64,000 bases of DNA from Proteiniphilum propionicum (GCF_022267555.1 NZ_CP073586.1:2037501-2101500), one strand, 5' to 3'; numbered from the stretch's first letter, positions 26,463 through 35,957 are shown. The notes: generated from the sequence alone by a model not told the origin. Program-made: numbers and translations.

Positions 26463-29249
26463 TTAATTTGAAAATTGATAACTCCCTGCTGGAATTTCAA
26501 ACAAAATGTATCCCTTCTCTCTACCCACTTGCCTGGATAATCCTGAATTCTCCTCCACAGTCTTACCGGCTTCATGAGGAAACCAAACTGTAGCATTACA
26601 GTTGGGAGGAACGGTAACCCTTAACTCTAATTTTCCTTTTTCACGTTTCCATGACGACCTGATAAGTCCTGCCGGTGAGTCGAAATCGGCTTTTGCCCAT
26701 GAAATTTGCGTTTCGGCAAGCCTGGGTATGCGGACTGTGAATTTTCGAAACCCAGGCGTTTCACTATCTTTTCCAATGCCTGCCACACCATCAATATACC
26801 ATGCTCCGGGATATAAATAGGAGCTGTGAAGAAGCGAGTGCCCGGGAAGGTCCTTTTCCCACATCTCCCAGATGGTGGTTGCTCCGTTTTCGCGCATGAA
26901 ACCCCAGCTTGGATAGGCCGTTTGAGAAGTCATAGCATAGATAAGATCGTCACGTCCCTCTTCGCGCAATACTTTGAATAGCATTGCTCCACCTGTGATA
27001 CCTACATCAATATGTCCCTTTTGGTGGATCAGGATCTCTTTTTCCAGACTTTCAATTACTTTAGGTCGAAGCCCGGCTGGCATTATATCACCGTATAGCG
27101 CTGCTGCAAGGCTTCTCATTGTCCTGTCGGAATAGTTGTGGTCATCTTTTTGGTAATATTTTTCGTGGAGTGTTTTACTTGCTATCTCCGCCTGTTGCCT
27201 CCACTTTTGTGCCTCGGCTGTTTTACCGGCCACCGCTGCAATCTGTGCTGCTGTTTTCAGATTATAGACCCAGTAGCAGTTGTTGAAAAACAGGTTCTCA
27301 TCTGAATAATTATTCATTCCCTGGGCTGTTGCCTTAGGCCAGAGCCAATCCCCCAGAAAATCCCACTGTCCACCGTATCGTTTCAGCATATTATTTTCAA
27401 CGTGGGTCTCCAAAAATGTAAGCCACCCCTTGATCATGTCAAAATTTTCTTCCAGGATATCTTTATCACCCTGATATTGGTACATAAACCAGGGTAGCGT
27501 AACCACTATTCCACCCCAGGCAGGACCGCCGCCTCCATGATAGGTGGGTGCTGTCTGAGGTAAGATCCCTCCACCCAGCATCCTGCCGCTTCCCTCTTGT
27601 TTGCGTGCCCAGTCCGGATTGTTCATATTGCCGACCATTGGTTCGGTGCCCTGCACATCCCGCCAATCCTCCAGCCATTTGTTGTAGAAAGCGCCCAGTC
27701 TGTAATTTAGCATGCCAGTTTCCGAGGTAGCGTGAGCATCGCCTCCGTAGCCAAATCGTTCACGTTGGGGGCAATCTACTATATATCCTCCGAGGGACAA
27801 GTTCTCAAAGGTCCATTTTACAGTGTTGTAAATCCAGTTTTGCAAGGTGTCTGAACATTCAAAGAAAGTTGTCCTGGCAAAGTTGGTGCGAACCATCCAT
27901 CCCTTTATATCCTCCTTTCGGGGGGAAGATGTTGCTCCCACAATAGTAATCCACCTCCCAGACATATAATTGAAACGATTTTGAAATACACCCTCTCCCG
28001 ATTCACCCATTACATAGGCACTGTGAAGATTGAATGTCATATCGTCCTGCTCCCTTTCGGAAAAAAGCATGCTGATGGTATCGCCAGGGTTCCCTTTCAG
28101 ACGAATCCGTGTCCATCCGGCAAAATTCACTCCCATATCAACACGATAAGAACCATCGTTACGTGTTTCGATGCTGATCGGTTGAATCTCATCAAATAAA
28201 GCATTTGTTTCTACCCGTTGAGCCGATAATTTGAGAGCTGGAGTATAGATTGTAGCACTTTCCCATGTCCTATCATTGAGATTTCCGTAATTCCAATTAT
28301 TCACCTCTTTATTTGCATCCCAGATTTCACCCCCATATCCTCCAACGCCAAATCCCCAATTACCTATTAGTTTATTAGGACTCGGGTGCGTTTTCCATGA
28401 TTCGTCTGTAGCTATTCTTATGAGTTTTTGATTGTTTTTGCCGTAAATATCTGCCTGTGCAATAACAAGAGGCGCGCGGGGCTTATCAGGGGTAGCGTAC
28501 GGAGCGAAAACGGACCAGGATGTTCCCAGCCATAGGGCAATTACGTTTTCCCCCCGTTTCAAAGCCGGGGCAATGTCGTAAGCAATGTATCGTGCACGCT
28601 GTGTGTGATCGGTAACTGCCGGCGCAAGCACATGGTCACCAATTTTCTGACCGTTCACATATACTTCATGGTATCCTACTGAAGCCACAAAGAGGGTGGC
28701 CCTATACGGTTTCTCATTTAAATAGAAAGTTTTACGGAACCATGGATCGTACATTTTATTCGATCCCTCAGCCGGGTTGTACACTTCGCCAGTGCCGATC
28801 CACTTTGCTGTCCACTCCCCCTGCAGGAACAAGCCGGTACTCCATTCGGCTGTCTTACTGTAGTTCGATTTATTTCCGTTTTCATCTTTTACCGACACCT
28901 TCCAGAAGTATCGGCGATCCGACTGCAACGGTTTGCCGTTGTATTTGACCAGCTGCATGGCATCCGACGGTACCCATCCCGAATCCCACATGTCGCCATT
29001 TTTTTTACTCAACGCTTCCCTGCTACTACATACAAGAATACGGTACGCCGATTGTTTTTGTCCGAACGATGCTTTATCGGTCGCAGTCAGTTTCCAGCTG
29101 AAACGAGGAGATTTTACATCCAAACCCTGAGGATTGTTTAAATACTCACAAGTGGGTTCAACAGGGAGAATACTCGATTTGTTTTTTGTAAAAGCCGAAA
29201 GATGTACAATAAGAAAGATGATTGATAAAAGAATTGTTTTTGTGTGCAT
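26463..29249 (-). CDS. GH78 alpha-L-rhamnosidase, secreted
   Basis: A 928-residue secreted enzyme with an ordinary signal peptide (LLSIIFLIVHLSAFT) and no lipobox, unlike the other rhamnosidases here. The order is Fn3-like N-terminus (SPRFSWKL), beta-sandwich domains with VASVGYHEVYVNGQKIGDH, catalytic (alpha/alpha)6 barrel and C-terminal sandwich. The acid region reads DCPQRERFGYGGD from Asp492 (expected acid Glu497), and the second carboxylate is in TTIWEMWEKD. A long glycine- and tryptophan-rich loop (about residues 540-585, GGGILPQTAPTYHGGGGPAW) may shape the active site. It starts 11 bases after the esterase gene and is cotranscribed with it. Confidence 0.95.
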   Translation of the reverse strand: MHTKTILLSIIFLIVHLSAFTKNKSSILPVEPTCEYLNNPQGLDVKSPRFSWKLTATDKASFGQKQSAYRILVCSSREALSKKNGDMWDSGWVPSDAMQLVKYNGKPLQSDRRYFWKVSVKDENGNKSNYSKTAEWSTGLFLQGEWTAKWIGTGEVYNPAEGSNKMYDPWFRKTFYLNEKPYRATLFVASVGYHEVYVNGQKIGDHVLAPAVTDHTQRARYIAYDIAPALKRGENVIALWLGTSWSVFAPYATPDKPRAPLVIAQADIYGKNNQKLIRIATDESWKTHPSPNKLIGNWGFGVGGYGGEIWDANKEVNNWNYGNLNDRTWESATIYTPALKLSAQRVETNALFDEIQPISIETRNDGSYRVDMGVNFAGWTRIRLKGNPGDTISMLFSEREQDDMTFNLHSAYVMGESGEGVFQNRFNYMSGRWITIVGATSSPRKEDIKGWMVRTNFARTTFFECSDTLQNWIYNTVKWTFENLSLGGYIVDCPQRERFGYGGDAHATSETGMLNYRLGAFYNKWLEDWRDVQGTEPMVGNMNNPDWARKQEGSGRMLGGGILPQTAPTYHGGGGPAWGGIVVTLPWFMYQYQGDKDILEENFDMIKGWLTFLETHVENNMLKRYGGQWDFLGDWLWPKATAQGMNNYSDENLFFNNCYWVYNLKTAAQIAAVAGKTAEAQKWRQQAEIASKTLHEKYYQKDDHNYSDRTMRSLAAALYGDIMPAGLRPKVIESLEKEILIHQKGHIDVGITGGAMLFKVLREEGRDDLIYAMTSQTAYPSWGFMRENGATTIWEMWEKDLPGHSLLHSSYLYPGAWYIDGVAGIGKDSETPGFRKFTVRIPRLAETQISWAKADFDSPAGLIRSSWKREKGKLELRVTVPPNCNATVWFPHEAGKTVEENSGLSRQVGREKGYILFEIPAGSYQFSN

Positions 29250-29260
29250 ATTTCTTGTTT

Positions 29261-30172
29261 TTACATTATTTTTTCAATATTCATCCAGTGAATACAACGG
29301 CCGAACCACTCCTCAAATTCGGGAATTTGAAGAAAACCATGGTCCCCTCGCGAATAAATATGTATTTCAACGGGAATTTCATTTTCGTATAATTTTTTGT
29401 AAAAAAATATGCTGTTTTTCACTGAGACTACTTTATCATCGTTTGTATGGATTAATATAGTTCCGGGAGTTTGTTTATTTACGTGCAATTCATTCGAAAA
29501 AAAATGGATCATCTCTTTTCCAGGATTAACACCAAGTAGTTGGTTGCGTGAACCCTCATGGGTTGTGCTGTCATTAAAACTGATTACTGGGTTGATGAGT
29601 ATCATGAAGCTTGGACGAAGTGTTGTGTTTTGTTTGTTTTGAACCAAAACCGAATCGTAGTGTACTCCAAGTGATGCCGCCAAATGCCCTCCGGCTGAAA
29701 ATCCCATGATACCTGTTTTATCGGGATCGATGTTCCATTTTTCTGCATTCTCACGTATCAGCTGAATAGCACGTTGCGCATCTTTGAGAGGTGTAATCAT
29801 TTTGTCTTTGACAATTCTGCTATCCGGCAACCTGTATTTTAAAACGAAAGCAGTTATTCCACATCTGTTAAATGCTTCGGCTACTTTGTATCCTTCACGC
29901 TCCATTAGCAAGGTATGATATCCACCTCCGGGACAGATAATTACTGCACTTTTAGATTTTTGATTTTTAGGAGTGAAAACTGCGATTGAAGGATTTGTCA
30001 CCCTACTGACTAATAATCCAAAGATACTATCTTGAGTTTGTTCCTCGCTTATCTGTTCTTCCACTCTGTTATATAGTAAAATCTCTTTTTTATCCTGGCC
30101 TTTTAGCGGATATAAATTTTCAAGAAACGTCATCAATAGTAAAACAAAGATGTATGTTGATCTGATATTCAT
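29261..30172 (-). CDS. Secreted alpha/beta-hydrolase (acetylesterase-like)
   Basis: A 303-residue exported alpha/beta-hydrolase of the BD-FAE/Axe-like group. The oxyanion-hole segment PGGGY is at 81-85, the nucleophile Ser159 in GFSAGG, and the other triad members are probably Asp246 (HTNDD) and His278 (GDHGF). The N-terminus (YIFVLLLMTFLENL) is a signal peptide or anchor. Such enzymes remove acetyl or other acyl groups from polysaccharides. It is the first gene of a three-gene unit with two GH78 rhamnosidases, which suggests it deacylates the rhamnose-containing glycan. The precise ester is unknown. Confidence 0.88.
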   Translation of the reverse strand: MNIRSTYIFVLLLMTFLENLYPLKGQDKKEILLYNRVEEQISEEQTQDSIFGLLVSRVTNPSIAVFTPKNQKSKSAVIICPGGGYHTLLMEREGYKVAEAFNRCGITAFVLKYRLPDSRIVKDKMITPLKDAQRAIQLIRENAEKWNIDPDKTGIMGFSAGGHLAASLGVHYDSVLVQNKQNTTLRPSFMILINPVISFNDSTTHEGSRNQLLGVNPGKEMIHFFSNELHVNKQTPGTILIHTNDDKVVSVKNSIFFYKKLYENEIPVEIHIYSRGDHGFLQIPEFEEWFGRCIHWMNIEKIM

Positions 30173-30306
30173 TTTTTCTAAAAAAAATTGTTATCTTTCA
30201 GTATAGAAATACTGTAAGTTACAAAGAAATAAAAAGTTTGGGTTTCAACAGCCAACAAAATGGCATAAAAACTATTTAAAATGATATAAATTGAGCTGTG
30301 GATGTT

Positions 30307-30349
30307 AAAAAGAGGCTGTCTCAAAATAAATCATGAGACAGCCTCTTTT
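30307..30349 (-). terminator. Strong terminator dividing the leftward arm of the locus
   Basis: A perfect 16-base-pair stem (arms 30308-30323 and 30334-30349) with a 10-base loop. Read on the minus strand it ends in TTTTT. It sits 74 bases after the GH78 stop at 30423 and ahead of the esterase gene, so the esterase-GH78-GH78 unit probably has its own promoter. A+T flanks on both sides could make it weakly bidirectional. Confidence 0.85.
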
Positions 30350-30422
30350 AAATTTAAAAATAGAGTTTGATCACAAAATGAGGGAATGTTTCTTCCCTTT
30401 TTCTTATTTCAGGGATCCGTTA

Positions 30423-32903
30423 TCAATTACTCATTTCAATCACATTGGCAGAACTGTTATTATCAATCCTTGTCTTGTATCCTGCAGGCGTTTTTAAAAG
30501 ATAGTGGATATTATCTCCCTTGCGTTTCCATTCCAGACTTATTACTTTATCTTCAACAGGAATGGAGCCACTACAGTATTCCAGGTTGATATCGGAAAAA
30601 CTGATGATAATCTCTTTGTTCAGGTAGTCAATATTGCTAATACCCAACATATCCCGATACAGAACATGGGCGATATATGAAGCGAAACCGTGATTACAGC
30701 TGGCCTGGTTATGCACATTCTCCCACAAAGTTCCGGTTCTCTCAGCCATATAGTAGAAATAATCTTCAATCTCGGATAGTAATTGTGGTTGCAACTTGTA
30801 TCTTGAAAGTATATCCATACGAAGATAGTTTCCGATAAATGCATTTGCAACTGCCACATTTGAAAAAGTAGTTGTTTCATCTCTGTCAGGCCCGAAAACG
30901 GTTGCAATCTTTTTCCAAAGATCGGGATGTGACTCAGGTGTTGCAATGTTAAAGAAGAATGCGTAATATTGACATACTTCCGTGATCTGATCTGTCACCT
31001 TTAATATCCCATTTTCTCTTACTGCGTTATCAACAAAAAACTCTCCGTTGAAAGACTGTTTTTGAATCTGACGTTGTATATTCTCTGATTTTTTTTGCCA
31101 CTCCTTATTTCCATAAAGATTAGCCGCACTAGCCAGGGCGGCACTATAGAGCATATTTGTGGGGTAGTTCACATCCTGTACCAGGCTGTTGGCTTTGGAC
31201 CATTCCACGAAGATCCAGCTTTCCAGCTTTTCCAGCAACCCGTCCTCATTTTCGAATTTTTCGAAATACCCCAGCAGGTCGGTGATCCGCGTTCTCAGGT
31301 CTGACACAAGCTGCCTGTCACCTCCGCGCCGGGCATAATCATCGACTTGAATTATAAACCAGAGCGACCAGTTGGGAATGAATACCCCGTCGTTATGATC
31401 GGCAGGATAACACATGGGGATCATACCCTCAGGCAGGAATTCAAATTTCTCAGGCAGTGCGTAGTTCTCGTAAAAATTATGGGCCACTTTTGAATACCCG
31501 GTGAATTCTTTCTCCATGATCGCAGAGAAATAGCTGTCACAGAGCCAGCCGGCACGCTCCCGTGAGGGGCAATCCATAAAAATATCCAGGGCATTTTGCC
31601 GGTAGGTCTGTTTGGCCGCATCGTAAATCCGGTTCAATTTCTCGTTGCTGCAGGAGAAGGAGGCATCGGTACGGTCGGGAGATGCAAACTCCCTAAGGTA
31701 AACATCTTCCAATCGGCAGGCACCCTCTGTAACCATGACCTTTAAAAACTTAAATGTATAAGGGTCAAATGTTTCAATGGTGTACGCTCCGGGTTGAAGT
31801 TCATAAACTACCTGGTTGTTGACGTCAGCCATCCTTTTTTTACTGTTTACATCATTATCTGTTAGCATCTCATCGAAATGAAACCATATCTCTGTGGGCT
31901 CGGTACAACGTATCCGGGCTCCGATAAATCCGGTCTGGTTGATGCCGAAGTCGAGTATCGCAAATTCGTTAATACTTAGTTCAACGCTTGTGGAAGCATC
32001 ATATGGAGTGTTCAGTTGATTTTTTGTTGTTGTCTGTAGCTCCTGAATACGTTGTGAAGGCATAACCTCCAGTTCTGTTTCAGCATAACCTTTGAATTGT
32101 TCGCCGATGTTTACCAGCGATCGGTCTTTGTAGTACTGAGCGGGAGTTTTTCTGGTAAAAGTACCCTTGGAAAATAGATGTACCGGTTTTAGCACAGTAA
32201 AGTCGGCTTGATCCACCCGTCTCGGTAACAGTTTTATCGGAGGAAATTGAACCAATTTAACCCTGCTAATTTCACAATTTTTATCTGCCCTCCACCGGTC
32301 GTATCCTTCTTCTAACCGGTAATACTCGGTAAAAGGACGTTGAAAGCTGTATCGTTCCACTTTCTGCAGCCGTTCCCTGATTTCGGTTGCTTCAAAATTA
32401 CCGCCTTCACCAGTATGCAGCACCACATTACCGTCCACCTCTGCTTCAGCTTGCAGGAAAGAAGGCTGGTCGGTGGTGTAATAGCTATTCACGTTGTAAC
32501 CGGCCACCTCAATAGCCACGATATTCTCTCCTTCTTGCATACGATCGGAGAGGTTATACCTATCAACCCGGAAATAACCGTGACCGGCGCGCGCCGGCCC
32601 TGAACCTACATACTCTCCGTTTAGATAGACCCGGTAAACGGTAGATGCAGCGATAAGCAAGTTTGCCTCTGCTTTGGGAGTGGCGGTAAAAATACCCCGG
32701 AAACCCAGTGTGAGGTTCATCTCTTTCTCCCTTCCTTCAGCCCATACAGGTGCTGATTGGTTCATCAGCAGATCACTTTCATTTTTTGAAGTTTGCCTGT
32801 TTTTGCAACTTTGTAAAGAAAGTGACAGAATGAAGGTGATAGAAAACAAGAGGATATAACCAATGATTTTTCCGCTTGGCCCGGATTTTGCTTTTCTGTT
32901 CAT
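30423..32903 (-). CDS. Divergent GH78-like alpha-L-rhamnosidase, lipoprotein
   Basis: An 826-residue six-hairpin glycosidase related to GH78 but diverged. A signal peptide with probable lipobox (SLQSC, Cys33) is followed by a beta-sandwich with the family-typical YRVYLNGEYVGSGPARAGHG, then the helical barrel. The acid motif reads DCPSRERAGWLCD from Asp444 (expected acid Glu449), so the usual Gln is Ser and the usual GD end is CD. The second carboxylate region is shortened to RTGTLWENVHNQ. The barrel is complete, so it should be active, perhaps on another rhamnosyl linkage. It starts 188 bases after the MFS gene and ends at a strong terminator. Confidence 0.88.
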   Translation of the reverse strand: MNRKAKSGPSGKIIGYILLFSITFILSLSLQSCKNRQTSKNESDLLMNQSAPVWAEGREKEMNLTLGFRGIFTATPKAEANLLIAASTVYRVYLNGEYVGSGPARAGHGYFRVDRYNLSDRMQEGENIVAIEVAGYNVNSYYTTDQPSFLQAEAEVDGNVVLHTGEGGNFEATEIRERLQKVERYSFQRPFTEYYRLEEGYDRWRADKNCEISRVKLVQFPPIKLLPRRVDQADFTVLKPVHLFSKGTFTRKTPAQYYKDRSLVNIGEQFKGYAETELEVMPSQRIQELQTTTKNQLNTPYDASTSVELSINEFAILDFGINQTGFIGARIRCTEPTEIWFHFDEMLTDNDVNSKKRMADVNNQVVYELQPGAYTIETFDPYTFKFLKVMVTEGACRLEDVYLREFASPDRTDASFSCSNEKLNRIYDAAKQTYRQNALDIFMDCPSRERAGWLCDSYFSAIMEKEFTGYSKVAHNFYENYALPEKFEFLPEGMIPMCYPADHNDGVFIPNWSLWFIIQVDDYARRGGDRQLVSDLRTRITDLLGYFEKFENEDGLLEKLESWIFVEWSKANSLVQDVNYPTNMLYSAALASAANLYGNKEWQKKSENIQRQIQKQSFNGEFFVDNAVRENGILKVTDQITEVCQYYAFFFNIATPESHPDLWKKIATVFGPDRDETTTFSNVAVANAFIGNYLRMDILSRYKLQPQLLSEIEDYFYYMAERTGTLWENVHNQASCNHGFASYIAHVLYRDMLGISNIDYLNKEIIISFSDINLEYCSGSIPVEDKVISLEWKRKGDNIHYLLKTPAGYKTRIDNNSSANVIEMSN

Positions 32904-33021
32904 AGCGATATGTTTGTTGATATTAAAAATTATTTGATATGAGATCGTTCATCATCTTTATTATCTTGAATAAAAGAATGCTGCTTACTCAGCTTTTGCA
33001 TCTATTTTGGCAGTATCTATA

Positions 33022-33047
33022 TATCTCATATTTAGCTGTATGAGATA
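33022..33047. promoter_or_regulatory. Short inverted repeat upstream of the divergent GH78 gene
   Basis: TATCTCATA (33022-33030) and its exact complement TATGAGATA (33039-33047) are separated by eight bases. It lies between the MFS stop codon and the GH78 start, with no T-run on either side. It could be a weak operator or a processing hairpin; neither is shown. Confidence 0.3.
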
Positions 33048-33091
33048 GTAATTAATGCATACGAAAGTTGGAATTATCATAAAAATATTTT

Positions 33092-34294
33092 TTAAATCTC
33101 AAGTAGCTGATTTGTGCCCAATTGATTTATAGTTTTTATCAAACAGATCATGTAGATCCAACATATGGCAAGAATTGAAATTGCGGAAAACTGGTTCCCG
33201 AAAAAGTCTGAAACGATACCCAGCAGGGGGGTAATAATTGCCCCGCCCGATACCCCTACAATCAGCAACGAAGAGATTTCGTCTGCTCTTTCAGGCAGAA
33301 GCTTCATCGATAGTGCAAAGATAATAGAAAAAAGATTGGCATAGCCTATTCCAAAAACAACCAGAGCGGCCATTATTCCGGAAACTGAGTTGAAAACCAA
33401 AATTCCTATAAATCCCAGAAAAGCTATTATTACACTATACTTGAAAAAAGTGCGCTCCGAATGCTTCATCAACAACAGGCCACCTGTAAAAGCCCCTATT
33501 GTACGCACCAGGAAATAGACACTGTTTCCCAAGATTGCTTTATGAAGGGGTATGCTGGTTTTTTCTATCAGATATTTAGGGAGTGTGGTATTTAATCCGA
33601 CATCTACCCCTACCAGCACCACTATCCCGATAAAAAAGGCCAATAACTTTTTATTCTTTAAAAGAGATAATGTTTTCAGGAAGGAGAGTTGTTCCTTCGT
33701 TTTTCTTTTCCCCTCATCGATGGATGTGGTCCATAGCCATATTGCGGTGATGAGTGTTACCATTGCATAGGCAGGAAAAATATATTTCCAATCGAAGAAT
33801 GCAGATGCAAGCCAGGAGACAATAATTGGTCCCGAAAGAGAGGATATTGCCTTGATAAACTGTCCCAATGTCAGGGCCCCGGTAACTTTCTCTTTTGAAA
33901 CAACATTTGTAACCAAAGGGTTTAAAGCTACCTGAATCATGGTGTTCCCTATTCCAATCAGCCCGAAGGCAATTAGTACAGTTGTAAAACTATATGATAT
34001 AACAGGAATTAGTAAGCCTGCAAAAGTAAAAGCAAAACTGATCTGGACCGTTTTTTTCCGTCCAATTCGGCACATTAAATGGCCTGTTGGGATAGATAAC
34101 ACAAAAAACCAGAAAAAACATGAAAAAGAGATTAAATTCACCAGGGAATCTGTGAGAGCCAGGTCGCTTTTCACATAATTAATGGCAATCCCTATTAAAT
34201 CGACAAATCCCATGATGAAAAAGCCGGACATTACCGGTAACAGTTTCCTCATAGAAAGATTAGTGCCGGTCTCCTGATTATTAAAAGTGTTCAT
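33092..34294 (-). CDS. Major facilitator superfamily sugar transporter (predicted)
   Basis: A 400-residue inner-membrane protein with twelve predicted hydrophobic segments. The loop between TM2 and TM3 carries CRIGRKKTVQ, the MFS GxxxDRxGRK-type motif in weakened form, and TM7 begins after a basic loop (KRKTKEQLSFLKTLSLLKNKK). It starts 14 bases after the GmhA-like gene, so ROK kinase, isomerase and carrier form one tight cassette. The natural reading is that it imports the sugar that those enzymes process. The substrate is not identifiable from sequence. Confidence 0.88.
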   Translation of the reverse strand: MNTFNNQETGTNLSMRKLLPVMSGFFIMGFVDLIGIAINYVKSDLALTDSLVNLISFSCFFWFFVLSIPTGHLMCRIGRKKTVQISFAFTFAGLLIPVISYSFTTVLIAFGLIGIGNTMIQVALNPLVTNVVSKEKVTGALTLGQFIKAISSLSGPIIVSWLASAFFDWKYIFPAYAMVTLITAIWLWTTSIDEGKRKTKEQLSFLKTLSLLKNKKLLAFFIGIVVLVGVDVGLNTTLPKYLIEKTSIPLHKAILGNSVYFLVRTIGAFTGGLLLMKHSERTFFKYSVIIAFLGFIGILVFNSVSGIMAALVVFGIGYANLFSIIFALSMKLLPERADEISSLLIVGVSGGAIITPLLGIVSDFFGNQFSAISILAICWIYMICLIKTINQLGTNQLLEI

Positions 34295-34308
34295 CTGATT
34301 TAATATAT

Positions 34309-34878
34309 TTATCTGTTATTTAAATAATATTCAATTGATTGTATAAGAATATGAATCACCTTGATGTGTATTTCCTGAATTCTGTCAGAGAATTCGGAAA
34401 GGGGGGTGCAGATGGCAATATCTGATTTTACACTAAGTGCATTGTCACTCTCGCAGGTAAGCCCAACAACAATCATGTCTTTTTTTCTTGCAGCATCGGC
34501 TGCCTGAATAATGTTTTTGGAGTTTCCGCTGGTGCTGATGGCAAGAAGCACATCACCATTCCGACCGACACCTTCAACATATCTGGAGTAAATATCATCA
34601 AATGAGAAATCGTTCCCTACACAAGTAATATAAGCCGGATCATTGATCGCAATTGCCGGAAGTGACACTCTCTCTCTTCTGTATTTTCCTGTCAATTCTT
34701 CTGCGAAATGGGTTGCATCACACAATGAGCCGCCATTCCCGCAACTGATGATTTTATTCCCTTTTTTTAAAGCAGAAGCCATTGCCGATGCTGCACGTTT
34801 AATGGAGTCTATTGTGTTGGGGCGACTGATGAAGGCCTGCAGCATAACAAGCGATTCATCGAGGCTATTTCTGATCAT
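34309..34878 (-). CDS. gmhA: Sedoheptulose-7-phosphate isomerase-like (GmhA/SIS family) protein
   Basis: GmhA converts sedoheptulose 7-phosphate to glycero-manno-heptose 7-phosphate, normally the first step of heptose synthesis for lipopolysaccharide. The 189 residues align closely with E. coli GmhA: CGNGGS (46-51), HFAEELTGKY (57-66), CVGNDFSFDDIYSRYVE and STSGNS (115-120). The catalytic pair of the E. coli enzyme (Glu65, His180) corresponds to Glu61 and His176, both present. The start overlaps the ROK kinase gene by 14 bases, and the MFS gene follows 14 bases later. In this setting it may act as a catabolic aldose-ketose phosphate isomerase; that is an inference. Confidence 0.9.
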   Translation of the reverse strand: MIRNSLDESLVMLQAFISRPNTIDSIKRAASAMASALKKGNKIISCGNGGSLCDATHFAEELTGKYRRERVSLPAIAINDPAYITCVGNDFSFDDIYSRYVEGVGRNGDVLLAISTSGNSKNIIQAADAARKKDMIVVGLTCESDNALSVKSDIAICTPLSEFSDRIQEIHIKVIHILIQSIEYYLNNR

Positions 34879-35860
34879 TTTTTTCTGGTTTTTTGGGTTG
34901 TATATCTGACGCTATTGATACGGCTGCGTAATCGCCAATATTCTCTCCTAGTTCAGCCGGTTTAATCCGGCATACTTTGCGGGACAGGTATAAAGCCTCT
35001 TTCGCAATCACTTTCTCCATGACTGGTAAGAAAAGAGACACGTTTCTGGCATAGATACTCCCCAGAACAATACAATCTGGATTAAGAATATCGATCAGTA
35101 TGGAAAGTCCCCTTCCTAAATAGACAGCTGAGATCTCCATTATTTCCAATGCCAGCGGGTCGCCTTTTTGTGCCTGTTCGGCGACCATCTTGGCTGAAAC
35201 CCTGTCTATTTCGCCACGGGGGCACCATTGTACGGATCTGCCCATTTGATATTTTTCCAACAGTGCCATTTTTGCAAGTTGGGCAATTCCACCTCCACTT
35301 GCAAATCCTTCAAAGGAGCCTGCTTTCCCATAACCGACAGGTCCGAAGTCCGATAACCGGATATGTCCCACTTCGCCAGCATTGTCATTTGTTCCGCTGT
35401 ATAGCTGGCCGTTAAGGATTATTCCGGCCCCCAATCCGGTGCCGAAAGTTAGAAATATCATATTCTTTGTACCTCTGCCTGCCCCAAATTGCCATTCAGC
35501 AAGTGCCGAGGCGTTGGCATCGTTTTGTATCGCGCAAGGGATCCCAAATTGTTCTGAGATCATTTTTACGAGGTGAATATTTTCCCATCCCGGTAAATTG
35601 GGAGGAGACATGATGATACCCTCTTCGCTGTTCAGCGGACCGCCGCAGCTGATGCCTATGGCGTGGGTATTATGTTGTCCCAGATTATTTTCTCTCATTA
35701 TATCTTGCAGATGCAGAAAAATATTGTCGAGTGTTTTATCAACTGTAGATGTTTGAAAAGTTTTTTTCCCGGCAATATGAATATTTCCTGAAGATTCCTT
35801 TGCGTAAATAACCGCTGTTTTGGTGCCTCCAATATCTATTCCCAATAAATTTTTTTCCAT
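34865..35860 (-). CDS. ROK family sugar kinase (atypical, no zinc-site cysteines)
   Basis: A 331-residue cytoplasmic ROK protein with the ATP-binding DIGGTKT (9-15) and TFGTGLGAG motifs and a QNDANASALAEW segment with the catalytic Asp. There is no N-terminal helix-turn-helix, so it should be a kinase and not a repressor. The usual zinc motif CxCGxxGC after GExGH is replaced: GEVGHIRLSDFGPVGYGKAGS contains no cysteine, while the following Glu and ASGG are kept. It probably phosphorylates the sugar brought in by the adjacent MFS carrier before the GmhA-like isomerase acts. It overlaps that isomerase gene by 14 bases. Confidence 0.9.
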   Translation of the reverse strand: MEKNLLGIDIGGTKTAVIYAKESSGNIHIAGKKTFQTSTVDKTLDNIFLHLQDIMRENNLGQHNTHAIGISCGGPLNSEEGIIMSPPNLPGWENIHLVKMISEQFGIPCAIQNDANASALAEWQFGAGRGTKNMIFLTFGTGLGAGIILNGQLYSGTNDNAGEVGHIRLSDFGPVGYGKAGSFEGFASGGGIAQLAKMALLEKYQMGRSVQWCPRGEIDRVSAKMVAEQAQKGDPLALEIMEISAVYLGRGLSILIDILNPDCIVLGSIYARNVSLFLPVMEKVIAKEALYLSRKVCRIKPAELGENIGDYAAVSIASDIQPKKPEKNDQK

Positions 35861-35957
35861 TTCCGAATTACTGAATCATTTGTCCTGTTAATTTTTCCCG
35901 AATTTTGCAGGTCGTCCCAGAATCTGTCCCTTCCCGGCAATAGTGTCTTGTGAAAGA

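Noticed and set aside
26272-26466. Plus-strand 64-codon open frame with an internal ten-residue repeat
   Set aside because: It is the translation of the intergenic direct repeats; no ribosome binding site or family resemblance.
30198-30213. Palindrome CAGTAT-AGAA-ATACTG upstream of the esterase gene as an operator
   Set aside because: Arms of only six bases in an AT-rich stretch and no second copy; chance is likely.
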